NCBI GenBank assembly: GCA_963715625.1
Contig: OY970260.1
Span: forward strand, 682,001-746,000
Source of the DNA: VRUE01 sp963715625
GTDB taxonomy: Bacteria; Actinomycetota; Thermoleophilia; Solirubrobacterales; 70-9
Reading direction: 5' to 3'
DNA: 64,000 nucleotides
Below the pieces are notes generated by a model. It did not search any database. It was not told the DNA's origin and was given only the letters and a program-made list of their open reading frames with translations. Positions 14,201 to 22,454 of this stretch are shown one piece after another (the first letter of the stretch is position 1; every line of letters begins with the position of its first letter). The position numbers were made by a program, and so were the translations under genes.

Positions 14201-16462
14201 TCAGCCGGTGACGCGCACGGTCACCGGGCGGGAGGCGCCGGGGGCGTAGGGCCAGCGCTCCTCGGGGAGCGCCGTCGCGCGCAGGCGAATGCTGGCCGAG
14301 CCGGTGACGTAGCGGAAGCGGTAGCGGGCGCGGAAGCGGCCGCTGTGGTCGGTGCGGGTGACGAGGACCGGACGCCAGCTGCCGGTGGCCTCCTCGTAGT
14401 ACTGGACCGCGACCAGCTTCCCTCGCCGCGGCAGCGGTGCGCCGAGCGTGCGCACCCGGCCGCCGAGGCGCACCGTCTCGCCCGTCCGCAGGAAACCGGG
14501 GGCGGCGTGGAAATCGACCCCGCCGCGGACTCGCAAGGTCAGCGGCCGGCGGCTCGCTGCCTCCAGCCGCTCCTCGCCCGGGAAGGAGACCGCGACCCGC
14601 CGCGAGGTGCCGGGCGGGAGCGCGAGCCGGAAGCCGCCGTGCGAGCCGGTCTTGACAATCTCGGCGCGGGCCTTCCCCAGGGCGCCGCGGGACGGGCGCG
14701 AGACGACCCGCATGGCACGGCCCGCGAGACCCGCCCCATCGGCGCTGAGGAGGCGGCCGCTGAGCGCAGCGCTCGCGCGGAAGGGGACCGTGAGCTCGGT
14801 ACCCGTGCGCCCGCGCCAGGCGAGCCGGGCGAAGATCCGCGTCTTGCCGCGCGCCGGCTCGGCCCGCTTGACCGCAGCGGCGCCGGCCGGCGCGACCTTG
14901 CGCACGGTCATCTCGACCCCGTCGGCGCGGCGGGTGGTCGAGGCGGTGTTGCCGGCCCCGTCGGCCGCGTCGGCGCGGAACACGTAGGTCCCCGGGGCGA
15001 GGTCGCCGGGCAGGGCGGCCACGAGCTGCGCGGAGGTCGCGGGGCTGCCGGGCTGGAATTTGGCCGGCAGCTCGGTCCAGGCTTTGCCGTCGAGGCGCCG
15101 GTAGTGGATCTCGCCGCTTGCCGGGCCGGAGTGCTCGTCGGCGATCTGGGCGCGGACCTGCTGGGGCGAGGCCGCTCCGGCGTCCACCGGCTCGAACGCC
15201 ACGGCCGGCGGCACGTCGTCGAAGCGCAGCGGCACTGAGACCGCCGAGGAGGCCGCGTCGTTGCCGGCCTCGTCGCGCAGCCAGATGCTGAGCGCGAAGA
15301 TGCCCGCGCGCGGCACGAAGCGGTCCGCCAGCGCAGTCAGGCCGCGGCCCGCAGCGAACTTCACGCCGCTGTCGAAGCCGGAGGGCCCCTCGATCTTCCA
15401 GAAGGCACCGCCGATCGGGCTTGCCGGGCCCTGGTCCGGATTGGCCCAGGAGAGGTCGAAGTCGTTGGTGCGCCGCCATTCCTCGCCGCCGGCGACCGAG
15501 AGGTTGCGCGGGTGCGCCGGCGGGTTGTTGTCGACGTAGAAGGTCTGGTCGGCGGTGCAGCCGCCGTTGCCGGCGAAGTCGGTGGCGCAGTGGTGGATCG
15601 CGTGCGGGCCATCGCTGAATCGGGTGGTGTCGGTCGCGGCGCCGCCGGAGACGCCGAGGCTGCAGGGGCGCATCTGGGTCGCCCGCCACTCGCCTCCGAT
15701 CGAGGTCTTGGCGCAGCCGTACTCGGTGAGGTTGACGCGGGCGCCGTCGACGACGGTCTCGCCGAAGCGCACGCCGCCGCCGACGTCGCTGCCCGAGAAG
15801 CCGACGCCCTGCGTGCCCCGTCGCCAGCCGCCGGCGAGCACGTCGCCGCCGATCCCCGCAGCCGGGGGCTGGTCGTCCTGGATCGTGATCGTCAGGGCCC
15901 GGACCGCCGACCACGAGCCGGCATCGAGGCTGCACCATTTGCTCTCCACCCGGGCGCAGAGGAGGCGGTCCTCGAGCGCCGGCTGGGCGGGGCTGAAGCC
16001 GGCGACGAACTCCCGCGGCGTGGTGTCCGTGGTCGCCGCCGAGGCGAAGACGTCGAAGCCGCCGTTCCAGGTGCCGACCCCGATCCGCTGCTCGATCCCG
16101 TCGTGCAGGGCGTGCCACCAGGTGCCGCGGACCTGCGAGATGCCGGTCCCCGGCGGCGCCTCCCAGCGCCAGCGCGCGAAGCGGGTGCCCGAGACCGTCG
16201 ACTGCCCGTCGCGGGTAAAGCTCTTCAGGTGGGCGCCGTCGAAGGGATCCTGGCCGGCCGGCGGGACGCACCAGGCATCGGGCCGGAACTTCGCCCCACC
16301 GGTGGTGTCGGCCCAGGACGCGTCGGCGCCGACGTACCAGCCGCACTGGGCCACCGCGTACTTGCCCGCCGTCGCCTCGCGGGCCCCCAGCAGCAAGAGC
16401 GCCAGGGCAAGCGCGATTCCCATCGCCAGGATGCGGGCGAGTCCTCCCCGTGTACCGGACAT
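14201..16462 (-). CDS. Large secreted protein with Ig-like repeats
   Basis: This 753-residue exported protein has a signal peptide at residues 1-32 (basic start, long leucine/alanine core, cut near AREATAG). A cysteine-containing N-terminal domain (residues 33-230, at least eight Cys) could be a lectin-like or jelly-roll fold. The remainder holds several beta-sandwich segments of about 90-100 residues with recurring DxAGN and TYVFRADAADGAGN motifs, as in bacterial Ig-like adhesins and carbohydrate-associated proteins. No catalytic motif is visible. ATG16462 has a very strong ribosome site (AAGGAGGAGG). Function unknown. Confidence 0.75.
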   Translation of the reverse strand: MSGTRGGLARILAMGIALALALLLLGAREATAGKYAVAQCGWYVGADASWADTTGGAKFRPDAWCVPPAGQDPFDGAHLKSFTRDGQSTVSGTRFARWRWEAPPGTGISQVRGTWWHALHDGIEQRIGVGTWNGGFDVFASAATTDTTPREFVAGFSPAQPALEDRLLCARVESKWCSLDAGSWSAVRALTITIQDDQPPAAGIGGDVLAGGWRRGTQGVGFSGSDVGGGVRFGETVVDGARVNLTEYGCAKTSIGGEWRATQMRPCSLGVSGGAATDTTRFSDGPHAIHHCATDFAGNGGCTADQTFYVDNNPPAHPRNLSVAGGEEWRRTNDFDLSWANPDQGPASPIGGAFWKIEGPSGFDSGVKFAAGRGLTALADRFVPRAGIFALSIWLRDEAGNDAASSAVSVPLRFDDVPPAVAFEPVDAGAASPQQVRAQIADEHSGPASGEIHYRRLDGKAWTELPAKFQPGSPATSAQLVAALPGDLAPGTYVFRADAADGAGNTASTTRRADGVEMTVRKVAPAGAAAVKRAEPARGKTRIFARLAWRGRTGTELTVPFRASAALSGRLLSADGAGLAGRAMRVVSRPSRGALGKARAEIVKTGSHGGFRLALPPGTSRRVAVSFPGEERLEAASRRPLTLRVRGGVDFHAAPGFLRTGETVRLGGRVRTLGAPLPRRGKLVAVQYYEEATGSWRPVLVTRTDHSGRFRARYRFRYVTGSASIRLRATALPEERWPYAPGASRPVTVRVTG

Positions 16463-16576
16463 GAATCCTCCTCCTTCGCTCGACAGCTCGTGGAGGGCTA
16501 AGGGCGGAGCGGCGAAGACTCTCCCCCCTGGGTGGACGAACGGACCGCCGGCTGCCGCCGCCGCGCCTTTGCGAGA

Positions 16577-17734
16577 ATGGCCTCGATGCCACTTCCGACG
16601 CAGGATCAGATAACCGAGAAGCTGCGCGCCGTGATCGACCCCGAGCTGCGCCGCTCGATCGTCGAGCTGGGTATGGTGCGCTCGATCGACGTCAAGGAGG
16701 GCGGCCGCGTCGAGGTGGTCGTCTCGCTGACCACGGCGGGCTGCCCGATCCGCTCGCACTTCGAACAGGCGGTGGCCAAGCAGGTCTCCGAGCTGGACGG
16801 GGTGACCGAGGTCGCGGTCGGCTTCGACGTCCTCTCCGACGAGGAGAAATCCTCGCTGCAGCAGACGCTCGGCCGCGGCAAGCTGCCGGCCGGCGCGCTG
16901 GCGCAGGTGAAGAACGTGATCTGCGTCGCCTCCGGCAAGGGCGGCGTCGGCAAGTCGACGATGACCTCCAACCTGGCCGCCGCACTGACCGCCGAAGGCC
17001 ACCCCGCCGGCGCGCTGGACTGCGACGTCTACGGCTACTCGATCCCGCGCATGCTCGGCGTCAACCGCAAACCGGAGGTGAACGGCGAGCGCAAGATCCT
17101 GCCGCTGGAGGCGGCCGGCGGGGTGAAGGTGATGTCGATCGGCTTCTTCGTCGAGGAGAACGCGGCCGTCGTCTGGCGGGGCCCGATGCTGCACAAGGCG
17201 ATCCAGCAGTTCCTCGAGGACGTCGCCTGGGGCGAGCTGGAGTACCTGCTGCTCGACCTGCCCCCGGGCACCGGCGACGTCTCGATGACCCTCGCCCAGC
17301 TCCTCCCCCAGGCCAAGTTCGTGCTCGTCACCACACCGCAGCCGGCGGCGCAGACCGTGGCCAAGCGGGCTGCCGACATGGCCGCCAAGTTCGACCTCGA
17401 GCTGCTCGGCGCGATCGAGAACATGTCCGGCTTCACGACCCCCCAGGGGGAGCGCTTGACGATCTTCGGCGAGGGCGGCGGGCAGCTGCTGGCCGACGAG
17501 CTCGACATCCCGCTGCTGGGCAAGGTGCCGCTTTCCGAGGACCTGCGCGAGCACGCCGACGCCGGCACGCCGTTGGTCACGTCCGAGCCCGACTCGCCGG
17601 CGGCCCAGGCGATCCGCCATGCCGCCCGCGGCATCGTCGCCTCCACGCCGCAGGAGCTGCCGGTGCTGCAGGCTCCGCCGGCCGCCGCGGACGCACCACA
17701 GGTCAGCGGCACGCCGCTGCCGATGGCTCAGTAG
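16577..17734 (+). CDS. Mrp/NBP35-family iron-sulfur carrier ATPase
   Basis: The protein begins with a MIP18/DUF59 domain (residues about 5-85, including AGCPIRSHFE). The P-loop ATPase domain follows, with the deviant Walker A GKGGVGKST, then DCDVYGYSIPRMLG and LLLDLPPGTGDV. Mrp proteins carry and deliver Fe-S clusters to apoproteins; the usual CxxC near the C terminus is not evident here, as in several actinobacterial members. ATG16577 or ATG16586 are both possible starts. It is divergent from the large secreted protein. Confidence 0.9.
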   Translation: MASMPLPTQDQITEKLRAVIDPELRRSIVELGMVRSIDVKEGGRVEVVVSLTTAGCPIRSHFEQAVAKQVSELDGVTEVAVGFDVLSDEEKSSLQQTLGRGKLPAGALAQVKNVICVASGKGGVGKSTMTSNLAAALTAEGHPAGALDCDVYGYSIPRMLGVNRKPEVNGERKILPLEAAGGVKVMSIGFFVEENAAVVWRGPMLHKAIQQFLEDVAWGELEYLLLDLPPGTGDVSMTLAQLLPQAKFVLVTTPQPAAQTVAKRAADMAAKFDLELLGAIENMSGFTTPQGERLTIFGEGGGQLLADELDIPLLGKVPLSEDLREHADAGTPLVTSEPDSPAAQAIRHAARGIVASTPQELPVLQAPPAAADAPQVSGTPLPMAQ

Positions 17735-17771
17735 CGCAGCTGCACTTCGCACGGCGCCGATCTCTCAGCAC

Positions 17772-18326
17772 TCAACGCTTCAAGACTTTTGCCTGCATAG
17801 CAATGAGTCCAAAGAAGCGCTTCGCCTCGTCGCTCTGCGTTTCCTCCGTAGTAGCGATTACTCGCCGTGCGAGCTCCATGAGGTCAAGGGTGTCCGGTCG
17901 GGTGAATACGGCATCGTGGTCATAGTCCGCCTGCTCGCGCTTCTCGTTCAACTCCAAAAACCCCTCAGCGATCACGACTGTGTCTTCATCTATGTGCGTC
18001 CGTCCTTCGCTAGGAACCAGCAGCGTCTTGATGTGGGCGGGAGGGGTGTCTTGACGAGTTCCTTGGATTTGGCTAGTCCAGATCGCAACCGTCTTAATGT
18101 CTCCATGCTGGATCCAGCGTCGGACCTTGCGCTGAAACGCGGTATCCGTTTCGAAGAAGGTCGCCTGGACGACGCGATCCGTGATTGCATGGAAAACGGC
18201 GTAGTAAGCAGTAGAGACCGCACGACGATGCGCCGTATATGGCGGACGTCCGCGTGCCCCATCTATTGGGGCAAGGCGACCAGCGGCTTCCAGCAGCTTG
18301 TCGGGCTCAATCGGATAATCGGCCAT
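17772..18326 (-). CDS. HEPN-like protein
   Basis: This 184-residue protein is predicted mostly helical. The stretch RAVSTAYYAVFHAITDRVV (residues 35-53) looks like the first long helix of HEPN domains (S-x-AYYA-x-FHA). A clear R-x4-6-H ribonuclease motif is not seen further on, so activity is uncertain. It follows a 104-residue small protein on the same strand by 64 bases, which suggests a two-gene unit such as a toxin-antitoxin or defence module. GC content and codon use are looser than in the surrounding genes, hinting at transfer. Confidence 0.55.
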   Translation of the reverse strand: MADYPIEPDKLLEAAGRLAPIDGARGRPPYTAHRRAVSTAYYAVFHAITDRVVQATFFETDTAFQRKVRRWIQHGDIKTVAIWTSQIQGTRQDTPPAHIKTLLVPSEGRTHIDEDTVVIAEGFLELNEKREQADYDHDAVFTRPDTLDLMELARRVIATTEETQSDEAKRFFGLIAMQAKVLKR

Positions 18327-18390
18327 GCTTACCTCAGAAGCTAGGCACCGACAGCGTTGACCCTTCTGGTGATTTCACTTGTCGCACGTG

Positions 18391-18705
18391 CTATTGCGAG
18401 AAGGCCTCGACCAGCGCAGCTTCGCTGTCAGGCACCAGGGTCACGCTTGGCGCTGGCAACCCAAGTTCGATCGTCTTGCGCGCAAACTTGTCCTTAAGCT
18501 TGCGGACGGCCTCAAACTGCCAGGTCTCCTCGCCCTTCTTGGGATCGCTGACCAATAGCGTAATTCGCGTGACAGGCTCTCCATCCTGACTCTCGTCGAG
18601 AAAAATGTTCGCCTTATGCACCTGAAGGTCCTCGATCTCGAGGCCGGTAGCAAAACGATTCAGCTCTGAAGTCGCAGTCGAAGTCTCGTCAGCCATAGAG
18701 ATCAC
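18391..18705 (-). CDS. Hypothetical small acidic protein paired with the HEPN-like gene
   Basis: This protein of 101-104 residues is acidic and has no membrane segment or signal. It contains a plausible beta-strand region (ANIFLDESQDGEPVTRITLLVSDP) and a helix (ETWQFEAVRKLKDKFARKTIEL). GTG18705 and ATG18696 are both possible starts; no strong ribosome site marks either. It lies upstream of the HEPN-like gene and could be its antitoxin. No family was recognised. Confidence 0.5.
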   Translation of the reverse strand: MISMADETSTATSELNRFATGLEIEDLQVHKANIFLDESQDGEPVTRITLLVSDPKKGEETWQFEAVRKLKDKFARKTIELGLPAPSVTLVPDSEAALVEAFSQ

Positions 18706-18879
18706 AGGATAGCTCGGGGGGTTGCCCTATCCGACTCGCGCATGACTTTTGCAATTGGCTCCTCGGCGTTGCCAGAGGCAAGGTCTGAGCGCGTGGGTCG
18801 CGGCGGGCGTGCCCGATGGGGCGCAGTCCAGTCGAACTGGATGCGTCATCAGCGGGTGCGGATGCGAGGTCTCGGGCGC

Positions 18880-19146
18880 TCAGACCTTGCTCTTGTAGTA
18901 GTCCGCGTTGATCTCGGCGTATTTGGCCCACTCGGCGGGGAGCTGGTCCTCGGCGAAGCAGGCGTCAACCGGGCAGGCCTCGACGCAGGCGTCGCAGTCG
19001 ATGCACTCGTCCGGGTCGATATAGAGCATCTCGACCGAGTCGTAGTCGGGCTCGTCAGGCGTCGGGTGGATGCAGTTGACGGGGCATACCTCGACACACG
19101 AGTTGTCCTTGGTGCCGATGCAAGGCTCGGCGATGACGTAGGTCAT
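18880..19146 (-). CDS. fdxA: Seven-iron (3Fe-4S/4Fe-4S) ferredoxin
   Basis: This 88-residue ferredoxin has the two cluster motifs C-x7-C-x3-CP (CIGTKDNSCVEVCP) and C-x2-C-x2-C-x3-CP (CIDCDACVEACP), followed by the acidic C-terminal tail typical of actinobacterial FdxA. The extended spacing of the first motif indicates a 3Fe-4S cluster there. These proteins shuttle electrons, often to P450s or oxidoreductases. ATG19146 has a good ribosome site (AGGAGAAAG). It stands alone and diverges from the NAD-binding gene. Confidence 0.92.
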   Translation of the reverse strand: MTYVIAEPCIGTKDNSCVEVCPVNCIHPTPDEPDYDSVEMLYIDPDECIDCDACVEACPVDACFAEDQLPAEWAKYAEINADYYKSKV

Positions 19147-19271
19147 TCGAGGCTTTCTCCTGGGGTCGTCGTTTCGGTGCAACCGGAGGCTCGCAGGCCC
19201 CCGCCAAAGCGCGGATGCACATTTTACGGATTGTGCGGCGGATGACGCCCCCCCACTAGCATCGGCAATCG

Positions 19272-20153
19272 ATGCTGCTGCTGACGGGGGCAACGGGAAG
19301 CGTTGGATCGCGACTGCTGCCGCTCCTGCTCGAGCGGGGCGAGGACGTGCGCTGCCTCGTGCGCGAGCCGCGGCGGCTGGGAGCGCGGCGGGTTGACGTG
19401 CAGATCGCGCTGGGCGATCTCGGCGAGATGTCCGACCCCTACCTGGTGCGCCAGGCGTTGCGCGGGGTCGACACCGTGGTGCATCTTGCGGCGACGATCC
19501 GCGACCAGCCCCCGCACCGGATCGAGGAGCTGAACGGGCTCGCAACCGTGCGCCTGCTGCGCGCCGCCGAGCGCAGCGGCGCGCGGCGCTTCGTCTTCTT
19601 CAGCGCGCTCAACGCCTCGGCCGCCCAGCGCACGCGGTTCTTCCGCGCCAAGTGGCTTGCGGAGCAGGCGGTGGCGTCCTCCTCCCTGCAGACGACGGTC
19701 TTCGCCCCCTCGATCGTCTACGACCGCACGGACCCGTGGGTCACCCTGCTGCGCCGCTTCTCCTTCCTCCCGGTGCTGCCGGTCTCGGGCGAGGGCACAG
19801 CGCAGTTCGAGCCGATCTGGGCGGACGATGCGGCGCGCTGCGTGGTCGCGGCACTGGGCCGGGATGAGGAGCGGCGCTACGAGCTGGCCGGCCCCGAGAG
19901 GCTTGACTACGACGAGATGTCGGACCTCGTCAGCCGCATCGCCGGCAGGCCCCGGCCGCTGGTCCACCTGCCCCTGCCGCTGGTCCGATCCGGCCTGATC
20001 GCGCTCCGCTCCCTTTTCGGCGAGGCCGTGTTCGCTACATGGGAGGAGGCGGAGTTGATGGAGGTGCCGATGGTCAGCGAGCGCGGCACCGCCGACGCGG
20101 AGGAGCTGGGAGTGACGCCGAGAAGGATGGGCGATGTGCTGGAGGAGAGCTAG
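19272..20153 (+). CDS. NmrA/NDUFA9-like NAD(P)-binding protein
   Basis: This 293-residue Rossmann-fold protein begins directly with the dinucleotide loop LLLTGATGSVGSRLLPLLL. It shows VDTVVHLAAT and the FFSALNAS strand of the atypical short-chain dehydrogenase group. The Tyr-x3-Lys catalytic pair is replaced (RFFRAKWLAEQ), as in NDUFA9/NmrA-like members that bind nucleotide and assist assembly or redox sensing. The next gene, for a secreted protein, starts 20 bases before its end, so they are probably co-transcribed. Confidence 0.82.
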   Translation: MLLLTGATGSVGSRLLPLLLERGEDVRCLVREPRRLGARRVDVQIALGDLGEMSDPYLVRQALRGVDTVVHLAATIRDQPPHRIEELNGLATVRLLRAAERSGARRFVFFSALNASAAQRTRFFRAKWLAEQAVASSSLQTTVFAPSIVYDRTDPWVTLLRRFSFLPVLPVSGEGTAQFEPIWADDAARCVVAALGRDEERRYELAGPERLDYDEMSDLVSRIAGRPRPLVHLPLPLVRSGLIALRSLFGEAVFATWEEAELMEVPMVSERGTADAEELGVTPRRMGDVLEES

Positions 20154-21222
20154 ACAGGCAGCGGTTCTCGCGACGCTCCTCGCCGGGCTCATCGCCGGCC
20201 AGGCCCGGGCGCTGACGCTCGTCCCGCCGAAGCCGAGCGTCCTGCTCGGCGTCAGCGACCGGGGGACGACCCAGGAGTTCAACGAATTCGCCGGCCTGAT
20301 GGCGAAGCACCCGGCCCTGCTGGAGACCTTCCATCCCTGGGGAAACAGCCTCAACGCGGCGTACGAACGCTGGCGGGAAACGGCCACGCGGCCGGTCCTG
20401 CACATCTCGACCGCCGACGACCAGACGCTGGCCGAGCTGATCACCCCGGCGCAGATCGCGCTCGGCTATGGCGACGACTACCTGCTGCAGCTCAACGACT
20501 TCTTCTCCAAGCGGGGCCTCCCCGCCTACATCCGGCCGTTGGGCGAGCCCAACCGCTGCCTCAACGCCTGGTCCGCAGTCAACTGCGACGGCACCCAGAA
20601 GGGCGGCGAACACACGACCGGCTGGTACAAGCAGGCATTCCGTCGCATTACGGCGATCGTGCGCGGCGGGCAGACGCTGGAAGCGCTCAACGCGACGCTG
20701 GCCGAAATCGGCCTGCCGCCGCTCAGCCGGACCAAAGGACCCCCTCCGACGAGCCTGCCGCTGGCGCCCGTCAGCATCGTCTGGAGCCCGCTGCCGGGGG
20801 GCTCCCCCCGGGTGAAGGGGAACTTCCCGGGCAACTACTGGCCGGGGGCGCGCTGGGTCGACTGGGCCGGGACCGACTTCTACTCGAAGTACCCGGTCTG
20901 GAAAGACCTCGACCGCTTCTACGCCGGCAAGCAGTGGAAGCGCAAGCCGGTCGCGATCACCGAGTGGGCTGTCTCCGGCGAGGACGAACCTCGCTTCGTC
21001 AAGCAGCTGATCGCCTGGACCGTGAAGCGCCCCCGCGTCCGCATGCTCCTCTACTACACCGGCTTCGGCACGGCCGCCGAGAACATCTACTACCTCAGCC
21101 ACTACCCGCGCACGGTCAACACCCTCCGCCTGAAGCTCCGCCGCCCCACCTTCCTCCAGTACGCCGAATACAACGCCGGCCTGCTGCCACCCCTCCCCTC
21201 ACCGGCCGCAAAGAAACCCTGA
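20134..21222 (+). CDS. Secreted glycoside hydrolase-like (GH26-type barrel) protein
   Basis: This 362-residue protein has a signal peptide (residues 1-26, ending GQARA). A barrel-like domain follows, with YIRPLGEPNRCLNAW (Glu in strand 4 as acid/base) and VAITEWAVSGED (Glu in strand 7 as nucleophile), matching the clan A layout seen in beta-mannanases. The substrate is not determined. It overlaps the end of the NAD-binding gene. Its 3' end is followed by a (GCC)n run and a long palindrome that may end transcription. Confidence 0.72.
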   Translation: MCWRRARQAAVLATLLAGLIAGQARALTLVPPKPSVLLGVSDRGTTQEFNEFAGLMAKHPALLETFHPWGNSLNAAYERWRETATRPVLHISTADDQTLAELITPAQIALGYGDDYLLQLNDFFSKRGLPAYIRPLGEPNRCLNAWSAVNCDGTQKGGEHTTGWYKQAFRRITAIVRGGQTLEALNATLAEIGLPPLSRTKGPPPTSLPLAPVSIVWSPLPGGSPRVKGNFPGNYWPGARWVDWAGTDFYSKYPVWKDLDRFYAGKQWKRKPVAITEWAVSGEDEPRFVKQLIAWTVKRPRVRMLLYYTGFGTAAENIYYLSHYPRTVNTLRLKLRRPTFLQYAEYNAGLLPPLPSPAAKKP

Positions 21223-21244
21223 CCCCCCGCCGCCGCCGCCGCCG

Positions 21245-21297
21245 CCGCCGACGGGACTGAAACGTCCAAATAGTGGACGTTTCAGTCCCGTCGGCGG
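21245..21297. repeat. Palindromic repeat family 1, copy A
   Basis: Two perfect 24-base arms (21245-21268 and 21274-21297) flank the loop AATAG. A run of GCC triplets (21228-21250) runs into the left arm. It lies between convergent genes and supplies the last codons (PRRRD, stop) of the DUF559-like gene. Copy B at 22200-22252 has the same loop and differs at only a few arm positions, which are changed on both sides. Confidence 0.8.
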
Positions 21298-22277
21298 GGA
21301 TTTTGCTGGGTGAGCAGGCCGCGGATCGTCTCTGCGAGCCTGCGGGGTTCGCGTTCGACTTGCTCCCAGGTACAGCGGGAGACGCGCCAGCCTGCCAACT
21401 GCAGGCGCTGCTCCCTGAGGCGGTCGTGCTGAAAGGCAGAGTACGTGTCATGAAAGCGACGACTGTCGGCCTCGATGATTAGGCCGGCGTCTCGCCAAAG
21501 GAAATCCGGCTTGAGGGAACCATCCCCCACGTCGAGAGAGACGTTGACCTCGGGTCGCGGCAACCCTGCGCGGGTGCACATGCCCAGGAACATGCGCTCC
21601 AGTTCGCTGCGAGTTCTCTTTGTTTCGGGGTGGAGCTCGTCGAGGAGGAGGCGAAGACGGGCAACGCCCCGGCGGCCACGGCTTCGGCGAAGAAGAGTGC
21701 GGAGAACCCCCATATTCAGGATCCGCAGAACCTCAGCCTCTGCAAGAGCCTTCCTCAGCTGCCACACCGGAATCACTGCGGCAAGGTCAAGGAGCGTCCG
21801 CTCCAGGCTGGTGCATGGAATCCCATGAAAGACAGTGCGGTCAGCAGGGGTGAGCGTGCCGTCCCGATGGGCGGCGATTCCCCGTGGGAAACGCCCGCGC
21901 CGGTTTGGCGCGGTCACGTCGATCGAGCCATCGACGTCATTTCGCAACTGCCATAGCGCTGCGGCCGATCGATGGGAGAGCACCGCCCCCTCCCCGCACG
22001 CGAGAACCGCGGCCATGAGCTGCGCCTCCCTCGTCATCGGCGGCTGCCCAATTGCGTAAACGCCCTCGTGTACCCGGTAGAGCGATCCCTCCTCCACCCG
22101 GCTTCGCACCGCACTCGGACTCAGGCCAACCTGCCGGAGCTGTTTCAGCGTGACGATCCCATGTTGCCGCTCGCCGATCTCAGAGATGAGCAGCCCCAGC
22201 CGCCGACGGGCCTGAGACGTCCAAATAGTGGACGTCTCAGGCCCGTCGGCGGGGGGTTGAGTGGGCCTGCGGCGCAT
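21282..22277 (-). CDS. AbiEi-like HTH plus DUF559 endonuclease-fold protein
   Basis: This protein of about 331 residues has an N-terminal winged helix of the AbiEi antitoxin type (HGIVTLKQLRQVGLSPSAVRSRVEEGSLYRVHEGVYAIG) and a middle region with ACGEGAVLSHRSAAALW. A C-terminal DUF559/Vsr-like restriction-endonuclease fold follows (KPDFLWRDAGLIIEADSRRFH, then a conserved tail). ATG22277 is the nearest normal start. The N terminus from there reads through palindrome B, so an alternative start (CTG) just after the palindrome cannot be excluded. Both gene ends are formed by family 1 palindromes. It stands alone; function unknown. Confidence 0.75.
   Translation of the reverse strand: MRRRPTQPPADGPETSTIWTSQARRRLGLLISEIGERQHGIVTLKQLRQVGLSPSAVRSRVEEGSLYRVHEGVYAIGQPPMTREAQLMAAVLACGEGAVLSHRSAAALWQLRNDVDGSIDVTAPNRRGRFPRGIAAHRDGTLTPADRTVFHGIPCTSLERTLLDLAAVIPVWQLRKALAEAEVLRILNMGVLRTLLRRSRGRRGVARLRLLLDELHPETKRTRSELERMFLGMCTRAGLPRPEVNVSLDVGDGSLKPDFLWRDAGLIIEADSRRFHDTYSAFQHDRLREQRLQLAGWRVSRCTWEQVEREPRRLAETIRGLLTQQNPRRRD
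22200..22252. repeat. Palindromic repeat family 1, copy B
   Basis: 24-base perfect arms (22200-22223 and 22229-22252) around loop AATAG. It lies in the 5' part of the DUF559-like gene, where it encodes about 18 in-frame codons. The outer arm CCGCCGACGGG is shared with copies A, C and D. Confidence 0.8.
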
Positions 22278-22377
22278 GCGCCAAGGGTGAAGCGCGGGGA
22301 CGCACTCGTGGTGCGTCGAGTTCGCCAAAACTGCGGAGAAAACGTGACGTGGCGCATGCGCCACAGGCCCACTCAAC
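22256..22377. repeat. 122-base long inverted repeat with inner hairpin
   Basis: 28-base arms (22256-22283 and 22350-22377) match at 27 positions and contain the self-complementary core GGCGCATGCGCC. The 66-base interior holds a second hairpin (GACGCAC-TCGTG-GTGCGTC). It lies between the DUF559-like gene and the groEL terminator and has the size of a small non-autonomous element or structured RNA. Confidence 0.6.
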
Positions 22378-22378
22378 G

Positions 22379-22408
22379 CGAGAGGCCCGGCTGTTGCCGG
22401 GCCTCTCG
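22379..22408 (-). terminator. groEL terminator hairpin
   Basis: CGAGAGGCCCGG-CTGTTG-CCGGGCCTCTCG is a perfect 12-bp stem with a six-base loop, 46 bases after the groEL stop on the minus strand. No T-run is present, as is common in high-GC actinobacteria. Confidence 0.75.
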
Positions 22409-22454
22409 TCGCAAGCCACTCGCCTGTTGAGGCGAGGATACGCCCGAGGGCGTC

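Noticed and set aside
21228..21250. GCC triplet run as a functional microsatellite
   Set aside because: It is short, in a non-coding gap and merges with the palindrome arm; no evidence for more than repeat slippage.
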